Assembly (NCBI GenBank): GCA_039583695.1
Contig: JAVKSL010000021.1
Span: 1-36,886, forward strand
DNA from: JAVKSL01 sp039583695
GTDB lineage: Bacteria > Actinomycetota > Acidimicrobiia > Acidimicrobiales > JAJPHD01
Length of the DNA stretch: 36,886 nt
Reading direction: 5' to 3'
Below, one piece after another: positions 18,810 through 25,952 of this stretch (its first letter is position 1; each line of letters opens with the position of its first letter). The notes under the pieces are model-generated. The model saw only the letters and a list, made by a program, of their open reading frames with translations. It was not told the DNA's origin and did no database searches. The translations under genes were made by a program, and so were the position numbers.

Positions 18810-19094
18810 TCAGTGCTCGTCCCAGTGGCCGTCGTGGGCCGCGTGGCGGTGGCCGTCGTGCGCGTAGTCGACGTGATCGCCGTGGGGGACCGCCACGTGG
18901 CCGCAGCCGTGGGCGTGCTCGTGAGGATGCTCCCCATGGGTTTGGTGATCCTGGGCTTCGCACTCGTCCACATGGTCGTGGTGAAGCGCGTGAAGGTGGC
19001 CGTCGTGCGCGTAGTCGACGTGATCGCCGTGGGGAATGGCAACGTGGCCGCAGCCGGCACCATGGGCATGGGGATGGTCTGCGTGGACTGTCAT
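18810..19094 (-). CDS. Histidine-rich metal-binding protein
   Basis: 28 of 94 residues are histidine, with many Asp and two CGH motifs. The protein is an internal duplication: each half runs CGHVA[IV]PHGDHVDYAHDGH. It has no signal peptide or membrane segment, so it is likely a cytoplasmic zinc buffer or donor. Similar small proteins are common next to actinobacterial ArsR/Zur genes, but I know of no firm function. The ATG overlaps the ArsR stop as ATGA. A perfect 40-bp direct repeat underlies the duplication. Metal binding is inferred from composition. Confidence 0.85.
   Translation of the reverse strand: MTVHADHPHAHGAGCGHVAIPHGDHVDYAHDGHLHALHHDHVDECEAQDHQTHGEHPHEHAHGCGHVAVPHGDHVDYAHDGHRHAAHDGHWDEH
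18848..19034. repeat. 40-bp direct repeat inside the histidine-rich gene
   Basis: The same 40 bases occur at 18848-18887 and 18995-19034, 147 bp apart (49 codons, in frame). They encode the PHGDHVDYAHDGH segment in both halves. Identity at every base, including third positions, suggests a recent duplication or gene conversion. Confidence 0.85.
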
Positions 19095-19408
19095 CGTGGT
19101 CCCTCCTGGGAGTGTGTTATGGCGTCGTTCACAATGTGGCTAACGTGGGCGTCCACCAGCTGGTAAGTGACCTCGGTCCCCCGGCGGGTGGTGCTCACCA
19201 GCCCGGCGTCTCGAAGGACCTTCAGATGCTGGGAGAGCAGCGGTTGGCTGACCTCCCGACCCGCCAAGCGCAAGGTTGATGCCAGCTCGTGGACACAACG
19301 CGGGCCATTGCCCAGCTCGAGCACCACAGCCAGGCGGACTGGCGAGGCGAGGGCTTTGAGCAGCCCGACGGCGCCTACGAGGGCGTCGGCTTGTCGTGTC
19401 TCGGACAC
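19091..19408 (-). CDS. ArsR/SmtB-family zinc-sensing repressor
   Basis: The 105-residue winged-helix repressor carries the recognition helix region QPLLSQHLKVLRDAGLV (55-71). Its C-terminal alpha-5 helix holds D86-x-H88-x10-H99-x2-E102, exactly the DxHx10Hxx(E/H) zinc site of SmtB/CzrA sensors. Metal binding there should release it from DNA. The start is GTG 19408, six nt after a -10 box, so the mRNA is leaderless. The product probably represses its own operon (sensor, His-rich protein, Zur). The single cysteine (C38) makes an arsenic or cadmium CxC-type alpha-3 site unlikely. Confidence 0.92.
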   Translation of the reverse strand: MSETRQADALVGAVGLLKALASPVRLAVVLELGNGPRCVHELASTLRLAGREVSQPLLSQHLKVLRDAGLVSTTRRGTEVTYQLVDAHVSHIVNDAITHSQEGPR

Positions 19409-20751
19409 AGGACAATATTAGCAAACTCATATATAAATGTCAAGCCATGCAAGCTTGACGCCACGAATCCGAGACCCCAACGTGGTCTTGGGCACAGCTG
19501 CACTCCCTTTGTACGGAGGATCTCGAGCACCGCGTTGTCGAGCACTGCCTGGGAGACCACGCCGCTGCTCACCGCGCCGACCAGGGCGCTCACGATGGAG
19601 CCTCCGATCTGCACCGAGGCCGAAGCCGAACCAGCGTCGTAGAGGACCATGTCCGCCCCTGCTCCGACGGCTTCGACCGCGGCCTGCGCGGGGCTGAGGC
19701 CGAGCGCGCTGATCGCACCCGCCGACAATGAGTCGGTGAGGATCAAGCCAGAGAACTCCAGCTGGTGGCGCAGGAGGCCATCGACCGCTGCCTTCGAGAG
19801 GCTGGCCGGTCCGCTGGTGAGGCCAGGCACGGTGGCGTTGGAGACCATCACCGCAGGAAGCCCGGCCCGGATTGCCCGCTCGAATGGCACCAGGTCACGA
19901 GCCTCGAGGGTCGATAGCGGCGCTGTCGTGGCCGGGCCAAAGTCCGTGTTGTAGCTTGCCGTGCCCAGGCCCGGAAAATGCTTGACCACTGGTATCACCC
20001 CGCCTGCCAGGAGGCCGCGGGCGAATGCCATGCCATAGGTCGTAGCCGTCTGGGGATCGGCGCTGAAGGACCGGGCGCCGTCAGGACGGCTGGCATCAGG
20101 ACCGGGTCCCCCGTCGAGGTCGAGAACCGGGGCCAGATCCATGGTGACACCAAGGGAGCGCATCGCGCTAGCTGTGCTCTGGGCCAGCGCCTGGACTCCT
20201 GCCGGGGTGTCGGTGCCAGCCATGGTGCGCGCCCACGGGAGGTTGCCGACCAGATTGGCCATGCGCTGGACTCCCCCGCCCTCCTCGTCGGTCATCACCA
20301 GGGGCGCCACACCCGCTACGGCGAGGCCGCGCAGGCGGGCCACCTGCGCGCCGAGGTCACTCGGAGCGCTGGAACCAAACAGGATGATGCCGCCCGCTCC
20401 ATCGGCAACCAGGGGAGCCACGGCGGAAAGGTCGCTTTCTTGAACCGGGGCCACCACCAGCTGGGCGGCGCGACGTTCCAGGCTCCAAGACGAGACGATC
20501 TCGCGCGGCTGGCAGGCGGCGGCGGTCGTCGGAGTCGTTGCGGGCGCCCCGGTCACGGTCGTGGCAGCCCGGCTGGTGGCAGCACGGCTGGTGGCGGCCC
20601 CCCGAGAGGTGGCGGCCCCCCGAGAAGCGCCCACGCTCGTCCCGCATCCAGCTGCGAGCCCCACAATGAGCCCAATTGCCACTGCCCGGCTCCCATGACA
20701 CATCGGGCGCAGGCTAGGGCGACGTGCGTGGGCACGGAGGGACGCGGGCAC
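19375..20751 (-). CDS. GH3 family lipoprotein (NagZ/LpqI-like)
   Basis: This is a predicted secreted lipoprotein of up to 458 residues with a lipobox GLAAGC (C36). A Ser/Ala/Thr/Arg repeat linker (about 42-80) leads to a glycoside hydrolase family 3 N-terminal domain. DEEGG is at 155-159, KHFPG at 257-261 and the likely nucleophile D340 is in LILTD. Relatives remove beta-N-acetylglucosamine from peptidoglycan fragments. The catalytic Asp-His pair of NagZ (GHG...DSH) is not recognisable; the loop reads GLGTASYNTDFG. The usual C-terminus would end near LEILRTKGVQLC, but there is no stop there, so the frame runs on about 35 residues through the arsR promoter into arsR. The start is GTG 20751 or ATG 20703, the latter giving a 20-residue signal. 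Confidence 0.85.
   Translation of the reverse strand: MPASLRAHARRPSLRPMCHGSRAVAIGLIVGLAAGCGTSVGASRGAATSRGAATSRAATSRAATTVTGAPATTPTTAAACQPREIVSSWSLERRAAQLVVAPVQESDLSAVAPLVADGAGGIILFGSSAPSDLGAQVARLRGLAVAGVAPLVMTDEEGGGVQRMANLVGNLPWARTMAGTDTPAGVQALAQSTASAMRSLGVTMDLAPVLDLDGGPGPDASRPDGARSFSADPQTATTYGMAFARGLLAGGVIPVVKHFPGLGTASYNTDFGPATTAPLSTLEARDLVPFERAIRAGLPAVMVSNATVPGLTSGPASLSKAAVDGLLRHQLEFSGLILTDSLSAGAISALGLSPAQAAVEAVGAGADMVLYDAGSASASVQIGGSIVSALVGAVSSGVVSQAVLDNAVLEILRTKGVQLCPRPRWGLGFVASSLHGLTFIYEFANIVLCPRHDKPTPS
19408..19443 (-). promoter_or_regulatory. Strong promoter with overlapping dyad for the zinc operon
   Basis: On the minus strand TTGACA (19443-19438), a 17-bp spacer and TAATAT (19420-19415) form a textbook sigma-70-type promoter. 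The GTG start is 6 nt further, giving a leaderless transcript. The spacer is very AT-rich and, with the -10, forms an imperfect inverted repeat (ACATTTATA against ACAATATTA from the other strand), a form expected for an SmtB/ArsR operator. It lies inside the 3' coding end of the upstream GH3 gene. Confidence 0.75.
20590..20625. repeat. 18-bp tandem repeat in the GH3 linker
   Basis: Two identical 18-bp units (20590-20607 and 20608-20625; GGTGGCGGCCCCCCGAGA on the plus strand), flanked by more diverged copies, encode the TSRGAA/TSRAA linker behind the lipobox. Confidence 0.7.
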
Positions 20752-21024
20752 AGTTGGATATTTCGGAGGAGCGCTGGCTAACTAGCACTTACGCGGCTTC
20801 GCCCCAGCCCGACGAGGCGTGGGGTGAGTGTCGTCAGCTCGGTGGTGGGTCAGGGGGCTGGGCGTAGTCACCCTAGGTTCAGAGATGTGTGGCTCCACCA
20901 GCCCGGAGAGAGTCCGCGTAGACTCTACGCGGGCGTCCCGAAGCAATCGCACTTAGCGCGCCTTTTGGTGCCCAACTGCAACAGCTTCCAAGCGCACCGC
21001 TCGGGCGACCCGAACTGCGACCCC
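20752..21024. other. Intergenic region with a perfect 19-bp palindrome
   Basis: This is a 273-bp non-coding gap between ilvD and the GH3 gene, both minus strand. It holds CCGCGTAGA-C-TCTACGCGG (20914-20932), a perfect 9+1+9 inverted repeat, and next to it GTGG-CT-CCAC (20889-20898). No T-run follows on either strand, so an intrinsic terminator is not certain; a binding site or RNA structure is possible. I found no tRNA cloverleaf and no convincing small gene. The promoter of the GH3 gene should be at the left end but shows no clear hexamers. Confidence 0.5.
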
Positions 21025-22704
21025 TCACGGCTCGGTGATCGCTCCCTGGTCGGCGCCGGTGACCAGGGTTGCGTACTTGGCCAGCACACCCGTCGTGTAG
21101 CGCGGCGGCGGGACCTTCCAGTCGCTTCGCCGGGCCTCCAGCTCGTCTGCCGGCACCATCACGTCGATCCGCCGGGCCGGGACGTCGATCACCACCCGGT
21201 CGCCGTCGGCCACCAGGGCGATCGGGCCTCCGTCCACCGCCTCCGGGGCGACGTGACCGATGCAGAGCCCGTGCGTCCCCCCAGAGAAGCGGCCGTCCGT
21301 GAGCAGGGCGCAGTCCGCCCCCCGACCGACTCCGGTCAACGCCCCGGTCACGGCCAGCATCTCGCGCATCCCCGGACCGCCCTTCGGACCCTCGTAGCGA
21401 ACCACCAGCACCGTCCCCGGCTGGATCGAGCCGGTCATGATGGCCTCCATCGCGGCGTCCTCCCCGTCGAAGACCCGGGCCGGCCCATCGAAGACCTGGG
21501 CGTCCAGCCCGGCCACCTTCACCACCGCCCCCTTGGGCGCCAGCGATCCGGACATGATCGCCAGGCCGCCGTCGGTATGGATCGGGCGCTCCAGCGGATG
21601 CACCACCGAGCCATCCGGCCCGGGGGGAGCGAGGGCTGAAAGGTTCGCCTCCACGGTCCGGCCGGTGACGGTCATGCACGTCCCGTCCACCAGCCCAGCC
21701 TCCAGCAGCATCGCCATCACCACCGGCACCCCCCCGACCGCGTCCAGATCGCTCATGTGGTAGCGCCCGTGCGGCCTCATGTCGGCCACGTGCGGCACCC
21801 GCCGCCCTATCCGGTCGAAGTCGGCCAGCGAAAGCGCCACCCGCGCCTCCCGGGCGATGGCCAGCAGGTGGAGGACCGCGTTGGTCGAGCCTCCCAGTGC
21901 CATCGTCACCGCGATCGCGTTCTCGAAAGCTGCCTTGGTGAGCACCTGCCTCGCGCTCACCCCCGACTCCACCAGTCCCATCACTGCCCGGCCGCTCTCG
22001 TAGGCCAGGTCCTCGCGGCGGCGGTCGACTGCCGGCACCGACGCCCCACCAGGCAGGGCCATGCCCAGCGCCTCGGCCACCGCAGCCATGGTGTTGGCCG
22101 TGAACATCCCGGCGCAGCTCCCCGCTGTCGGGCAGGCGTTGTGCTCGATCAGCGAAAGCTCCTCGTCGCTCAGCGTGCCCGCCGCATTGGCCCCCACCGC
22201 CTCGAACACGCTCACTATGTCCAGCGCCCGGTCCCCCAGCCGCCCAGGCAGGATCGTCCCCCCGTAAAGGAACACCGCGGGCAGGTCCAGGCGGGCCGAG
22301 GCCATGAGCATCCCCGGCAGCGACTTGTCACAGCCGGCCAGGCCGACCAGCGCATCGAAGCGCTCCGCGTGCATCATGCACTCCACCGAGTCGGTGATGA
22401 CCTCCCGGCTCACCAGCGACGCCCGCATCCCCTCGTGCCCCATGGAGATGCCGTCGGACACCGCGATGGTCCCGAACTCCATCGGGAACCCGCCGGCAGA
22501 GCGCACCCCCTCGGCCGCCCGCACGGCGAGCCGGTGCAGCCCCAGGTTGCACGGGGTCACCTCGTTCCAAGACGATGCCAGGCCGACCTGGGGCTTGTCC
22601 CAGTCGGCGTCGGTCATACCCACCGCCCGCAGCATCGCCCGAGCACCCGCCCGAGCCTTTCCCTGGGTCACCTCGGCGCTTCGCAACGTGGTCATGACCG
22701 CCAT
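21025..22704 (-). CDS. ilvD: Dihydroxy-acid dehydratase
   Basis: IlvD dehydrates 2,3-dihydroxy-isovalerate and its homologue in branched-chain amino acid synthesis, using an Fe-S cluster. The 559-residue protein is full length. The three cluster cysteines are C52 (TPCN), C125 (GCDKS) and C197 (AGSCAGMFTANTM). The D84 region (AVSDGISMGHEGM) and the C-terminal DGRFSGGTHGLCIGHV signature are intact. The start is ATG 22704; GGCGC-rich sequence and an AAAAGG lie upstream. No other ilv gene is adjacent, which is common for ilvD. Confidence 0.97.
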   Translation of the reverse strand: MAVMTTLRSAEVTQGKARAGARAMLRAVGMTDADWDKPQVGLASSWNEVTPCNLGLHRLAVRAAEGVRSAGGFPMEFGTIAVSDGISMGHEGMRASLVSREVITDSVECMMHAERFDALVGLAGCDKSLPGMLMASARLDLPAVFLYGGTILPGRLGDRALDIVSVFEAVGANAAGTLSDEELSLIEHNACPTAGSCAGMFTANTMAAVAEALGMALPGGASVPAVDRRREDLAYESGRAVMGLVESGVSARQVLTKAAFENAIAVTMALGGSTNAVLHLLAIAREARVALSLADFDRIGRRVPHVADMRPHGRYHMSDLDAVGGVPVVMAMLLEAGLVDGTCMTVTGRTVEANLSALAPPGPDGSVVHPLERPIHTDGGLAIMSGSLAPKGAVVKVAGLDAQVFDGPARVFDGEDAAMEAIMTGSIQPGTVLVVRYEGPKGGPGMREMLAVTGALTGVGRGADCALLTDGRFSGGTHGLCIGHVAPEAVDGGPIALVADGDRVVIDVPARRIDVMVPADELEARRSDWKVPPPRYTTGVLAKYATLVTGADQGAITEP

Positions 22705-22794
22705 GCTAGCGCCAGGCGCCTTTTAGGAATATGCCGTTGTGGTCCCTGACCGCCGTGCCCACGCCAGACCCGCGGCGCACGAACGCCGAGCCCC

Positions 22795-24165
22795 TCAGCT
22801 CACCGCCTTGCGCAGCACCCACCCCTTCACGTCGCCGTAGGGCGGGTAGACCAGGCCGAGCTCGGGGCGGGTCGGCTTGCGCAGCACGGCCCGGCAGTGG
22901 CTGAAGGCCTCGAAACCCCACCTGCCGTGATAGGAGCCCATCCCGCTGGCGCCAACCCCGCCGAAGGGCAGGTCGTGGACCGCCAGGTGCAACACGGTGG
23001 TGTTCACGCACGCACCACCCGAGCTGGTCCTCGCCAGGACGCTGTCCGCGGCCTCGGGAGCGCTGGTGAACACGTAAAGCGCCAGCGGTTTGGGACGCTG
23101 GACCGTGAACGCCACCGCCTCGTCGACATCGTCCACCGTGATCACGGGAAGGATGGGCCCGAAGATCTCCTCCTCCATGACCGGGTCAGTGGCCTTCACC
23201 CCGGTGAGGACGGTCGGTGCCATGTAGCGGGTCGGGCGGTTGGAGTGGCCGCCGACCGCGACCCGACCGCTGGTGGTCTCTAGCATCTTCGCCAGGCGGC
23301 CGAAGTGGTGGTCGTTGACGATCCGGGCGTAGTCGGCGCTCACCTCGGGGTCCGAGCCGTAGAAGCGCCGGACCGCCCTTGCCAGCTCCGACACCAGCCG
23401 CTCCGCTACGTCCCTGTGCACCAGCACGTAGTCGGGGGCCACGCAAGACTGCCCGGCGTTCAAGAACTTGCCCCAGGCGATTCGCCGGGCCGCCACACCC
23501 AGGTCCGCGTCCGCATCGACGATCACCGGGCTCTTGCCGCCCAGCTCCAGGGTCACTGGGGTGAGATGCTCGGCGGCCGCGTGCATCACCACCTTTCCCA
23601 CCCTGGTGCTGCCAGTGAAGAAGATGTAGTCGAACTGCTCCGCCAGCAGAGCCTGGGTCTCGGCAACCCCGCCCTCCACTATCGCGATCGCCCTTTGATC
23701 CAGGTAGCGTGGCACCAGGCGGGCTAGGGCTTTGGAGGTCTCGGGGGCCAGCTCGGAGGGCTTGCCCAGCACGCAGTTGCCGGCAGCGATGGCCGCGGCC
23801 ATCGGGGCCAGCAGGAGGTGCACCGGATAGTTCCACGGCGCCATCACCAGAGCCACGCCGTAGGGCTCCCTCACGATGGAGGCCCTGGCCGGCTGCTGGA
23901 CGGGGGGCACCTTCACCCGCTCGGGCCGCATCCAGCGCTCGAGGCCCGCCAGCGCCGAATCCACCGAGCTGCCCACGAAAGAGATGTCACTGACCAGGGC
24001 CTCCACCGGCGGCTTTCCTAGGTCGACAGCGACCGCGGCCAGCAGCTCGTCCTCGCCCTCGGCGACCAGGCGGCGAAGGGCGTGCAGCTGCTCGGTCCGC
24101 CAGGCCAACGGGCGGGTGACTCCTGACTCGAAGGTGGCACGTAGGTCGGAGACAACGGACGTCAT
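22795..24165 (-). CDS. Aldehyde dehydrogenase (ALDH3-like)
   Basis: This 456-residue NAD(P)-dependent enzyme oxidises aldehydes to acids. It has the substrate-side APWNYP (109-114), FTGS (183-186), general base E207 in LELGGKSP and the catalytic C241 in GQSCVAPDY. The short length and Gly-Gln-Ser-Cys context match the ALDH3 / coniferyl-aldehyde-type class, which handles fatty or aromatic aldehydes. The ATG at 24165 overlaps the stop of the MBL-Rieske gene as ATGA. The tight coupling suggests that it uses a product of that oxidoreductase, but the substrate is unknown. Confidence 0.93.
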   Translation of the reverse strand: MTSVVSDLRATFESGVTRPLAWRTEQLHALRRLVAEGEDELLAAVAVDLGKPPVEALVSDISFVGSSVDSALAGLERWMRPERVKVPPVQQPARASIVREPYGVALVMAPWNYPVHLLLAPMAAAIAAGNCVLGKPSELAPETSKALARLVPRYLDQRAIAIVEGGVAETQALLAEQFDYIFFTGSTRVGKVVMHAAAEHLTPVTLELGGKSPVIVDADADLGVAARRIAWGKFLNAGQSCVAPDYVLVHRDVAERLVSELARAVRRFYGSDPEVSADYARIVNDHHFGRLAKMLETTSGRVAVGGHSNRPTRYMAPTVLTGVKATDPVMEEEIFGPILPVITVDDVDEAVAFTVQRPKPLALYVFTSAPEAADSVLARTSSGGACVNTTVLHLAVHDLPFGGVGASGMGSYHGRWGFEAFSHCRAVLRKPTRPELGLVYPPYGDVKGWVLRKAVS

Positions 24166-25874
24166 TGCGGTCCTTCGGAGTCATCCCGATCCGCCCGTCT
24201 CCGAGCTGGCAGTGATTCAGGGTCCATTTCAACATCAACCACTACCACCTCGCCAGCGGTCGGCTCAGCGTCGGTCAGGCGCCGGGCCTGGATGGCGTGC
24301 TCCTCGCCGCTCGTGAGGCATCGCCCAGTGGCCAGGTCGAACTGCCAACCGTGTACCAGGCAGGTGAGGACGTCGTCGTGCACCCTGCCGAAGCGGGCAA
24401 GGTCCCCCTGAAGGTGGGGGCAACGCCCCTGGACCAGCCAGCCGTCCAGGCGGCACCACTCGTCGGCGTCGCGATGCCCGGCGGGAGCCGCCCGCTTGGG
24501 CGGCGCTTCCCTGGGCGACCCAGGGACGGGCCCCGGTCCAGGCCGGGGCGCCAACCCAGCCGCCCGGCCCTCCACGTAAGCCATCCGCTCCTCCGAAAGG
24601 CACTTGAAGAAGGTATAGATGTGCTCGTTGTAAGACCCGTCCCGCTCGGCCGAAAAGCGCATCGACAAGAACAATCCGTTCACCCAGTCGTTCGAGCGGT
24701 CCACGATGCACGCCTCGACCACACCCCGGTCCATCTTGAAGCGATAGGGGCAGTGCTCTCCGGCCCACGCCCTCACCTGGCGCTGCGGGAAGTCCACCAC
24801 CACGTCGGATTCCCCGATCTGGAGCAGGACCGGCACGCCGATGTCGCTGCACAGCGTGCCCGCTTGGGCCATCAGAGGCTCCCACCAGGCGCGCAGCTCG
24901 GCCAGCACATCGACCTTGCCCACCGGCCACGAGCCCTTGACCTCCTCTATGATCGGCCGGCACCTGGCCTGGTAAGCCTTCAGGTACCTCGCCTTGTCCG
25001 AGAATGGGTCCGCCACGGCGCCCGGATCAGGATGCGCCACCTCGCAACGGCCGGCACCGAGGGTGACCACGCTGCCAGGAACGACCAGCTTGCCGGAGTC
25101 ATGACCCTGAGCCTGGAGGTGCGCCAGGAAAGCCAGCTGGTCGGGGAACGGGTTGGACTCGTCCCCGTAGATGTCGTTGTAGGCAAACAGGGAATCGTCT
25201 AGGAAGCACGGCGGCCCGGCGCAGGGAAACACGTTGGCTGAGCCGAGCGCGGCCGCGAAGCCAGCTGCGCGGTCCATGCCCCGATGCCGCTTCTGCCGGC
25301 CCAGCTCAGCCTTGACCTCGACGGGCAGCTCGTAGACCACCGGATACCAGATGGCCCCGGAGAACTGCAGGAAGTGGGCGTCGTAGGGACCAAAGCCCCG
25401 CAGGGCTCCGAGGTCCCGCGGGCGGGCATCGTTCTGGTCCAGCAAGCGGGCAGTCCCGTCGTCAACGGCGAGGGCTGAGTCGCCTAGAGGCCCGTCCGAG
25501 GGGGAGGTCTCGGCTACGCACATCAGGCGCAGGCCGTCCAGGGTCACCGGGCTCCCGTTGGGGAGCCGCTCGAACCGGGAGAAGCCCAGGTCGCCCAGCT
25601 CCCGTCGCAGCTCGTCCAGCGGGAACTCGGGCAGCAGGACGGTGGCGGCACGGGACACGTGATCCCCCAGGAAGGCTGGGTCGAAGTGATCCCGGTGCAG
25701 GTGCGAGATGTACAGGTAGTCCGGATGGGCGAAGGCCTCGACGTCCAGAGCCGCGTTGGCTGGGAAGGGGAACCACGACGCAAAATAGGCCGGGTTGAAC
25801 CACGGGTCGCAAAGGATGCTCCCCCCGGCAGTCTCCACAAACAGCCCGGCATGGCCGAGAAATGTTACGCGCAA
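24162..25874 (-). CDS. MBL-fold protein fused to a C-terminal Rieske [2Fe-2S] domain
   Basis: The N-terminal half (about 1-250) is a metallo-beta-lactamase fold of the UlaG-like type, with H58-L-H60-R-D62-H63. A middle region (about 290-430) of unknown fold contains SYNEHIYTFFKC. After a proline-rich linker (about 441-470), a Rieske domain has C485-P-H487 and C505-L-V-H508 as cluster ligands. CMP-sialic acid hydroxylase (CMAH) combines the same two folds, with Rieske first, so an oxygenase-like role is possible. The start is TTG 25874, five nt after AAGGAG. It is coupled to the ALDH gene downstream. The substrate is unknown; sialic acid use is not suggested by any neighbour. Confidence 0.85.
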   Translation of the reverse strand: MRVTFLGHAGLFVETAGGSILCDPWFNPAYFASWFPFPANAALDVEAFAHPDYLYISHLHRDHFDPAFLGDHVSRAATVLLPEFPLDELRRELGDLGFSRFERLPNGSPVTLDGLRLMCVAETSPSDGPLGDSALAVDDGTARLLDQNDARPRDLGALRGFGPYDAHFLQFSGAIWYPVVYELPVEVKAELGRQKRHRGMDRAAGFAAALGSANVFPCAGPPCFLDDSLFAYNDIYGDESNPFPDQLAFLAHLQAQGHDSGKLVVPGSVVTLGAGRCEVAHPDPGAVADPFSDKARYLKAYQARCRPIIEEVKGSWPVGKVDVLAELRAWWEPLMAQAGTLCSDIGVPVLLQIGESDVVVDFPQRQVRAWAGEHCPYRFKMDRGVVEACIVDRSNDWVNGLFLSMRFSAERDGSYNEHIYTFFKCLSEERMAYVEGRAAGLAPRPGPGPVPGSPREAPPKRAAPAGHRDADEWCRLDGWLVQGRCPHLQGDLARFGRVHDDVLTCLVHGWQFDLATGRCLTSGEEHAIQARRLTDAEPTAGEVVVVDVEMDPESLPARRRADRDDSEGPQ

Positions 25875-25952
25875 CCCAGCTCCTTGTTGATCGGTGCTCC
25901 CCTCAGGGTAGTGGAAGACCCCAGGGGGTGCCCAATGCCCCGGCGGCGGGCC

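Noticed and set aside
18760..18963. 68-codon extension of the Zur-like gene
   Set aside because: Low-complexity Arg/Pro-rich sequence overlapping the histidine-rich gene; the Fur fold starts after ATG 18759.
20752..21024. A tRNA or other structured RNA gene in the gap after ilvD
   Set aside because: Hairpins are present, but no cloverleaf, T-loop or CCA-end pattern could be built on either strand.
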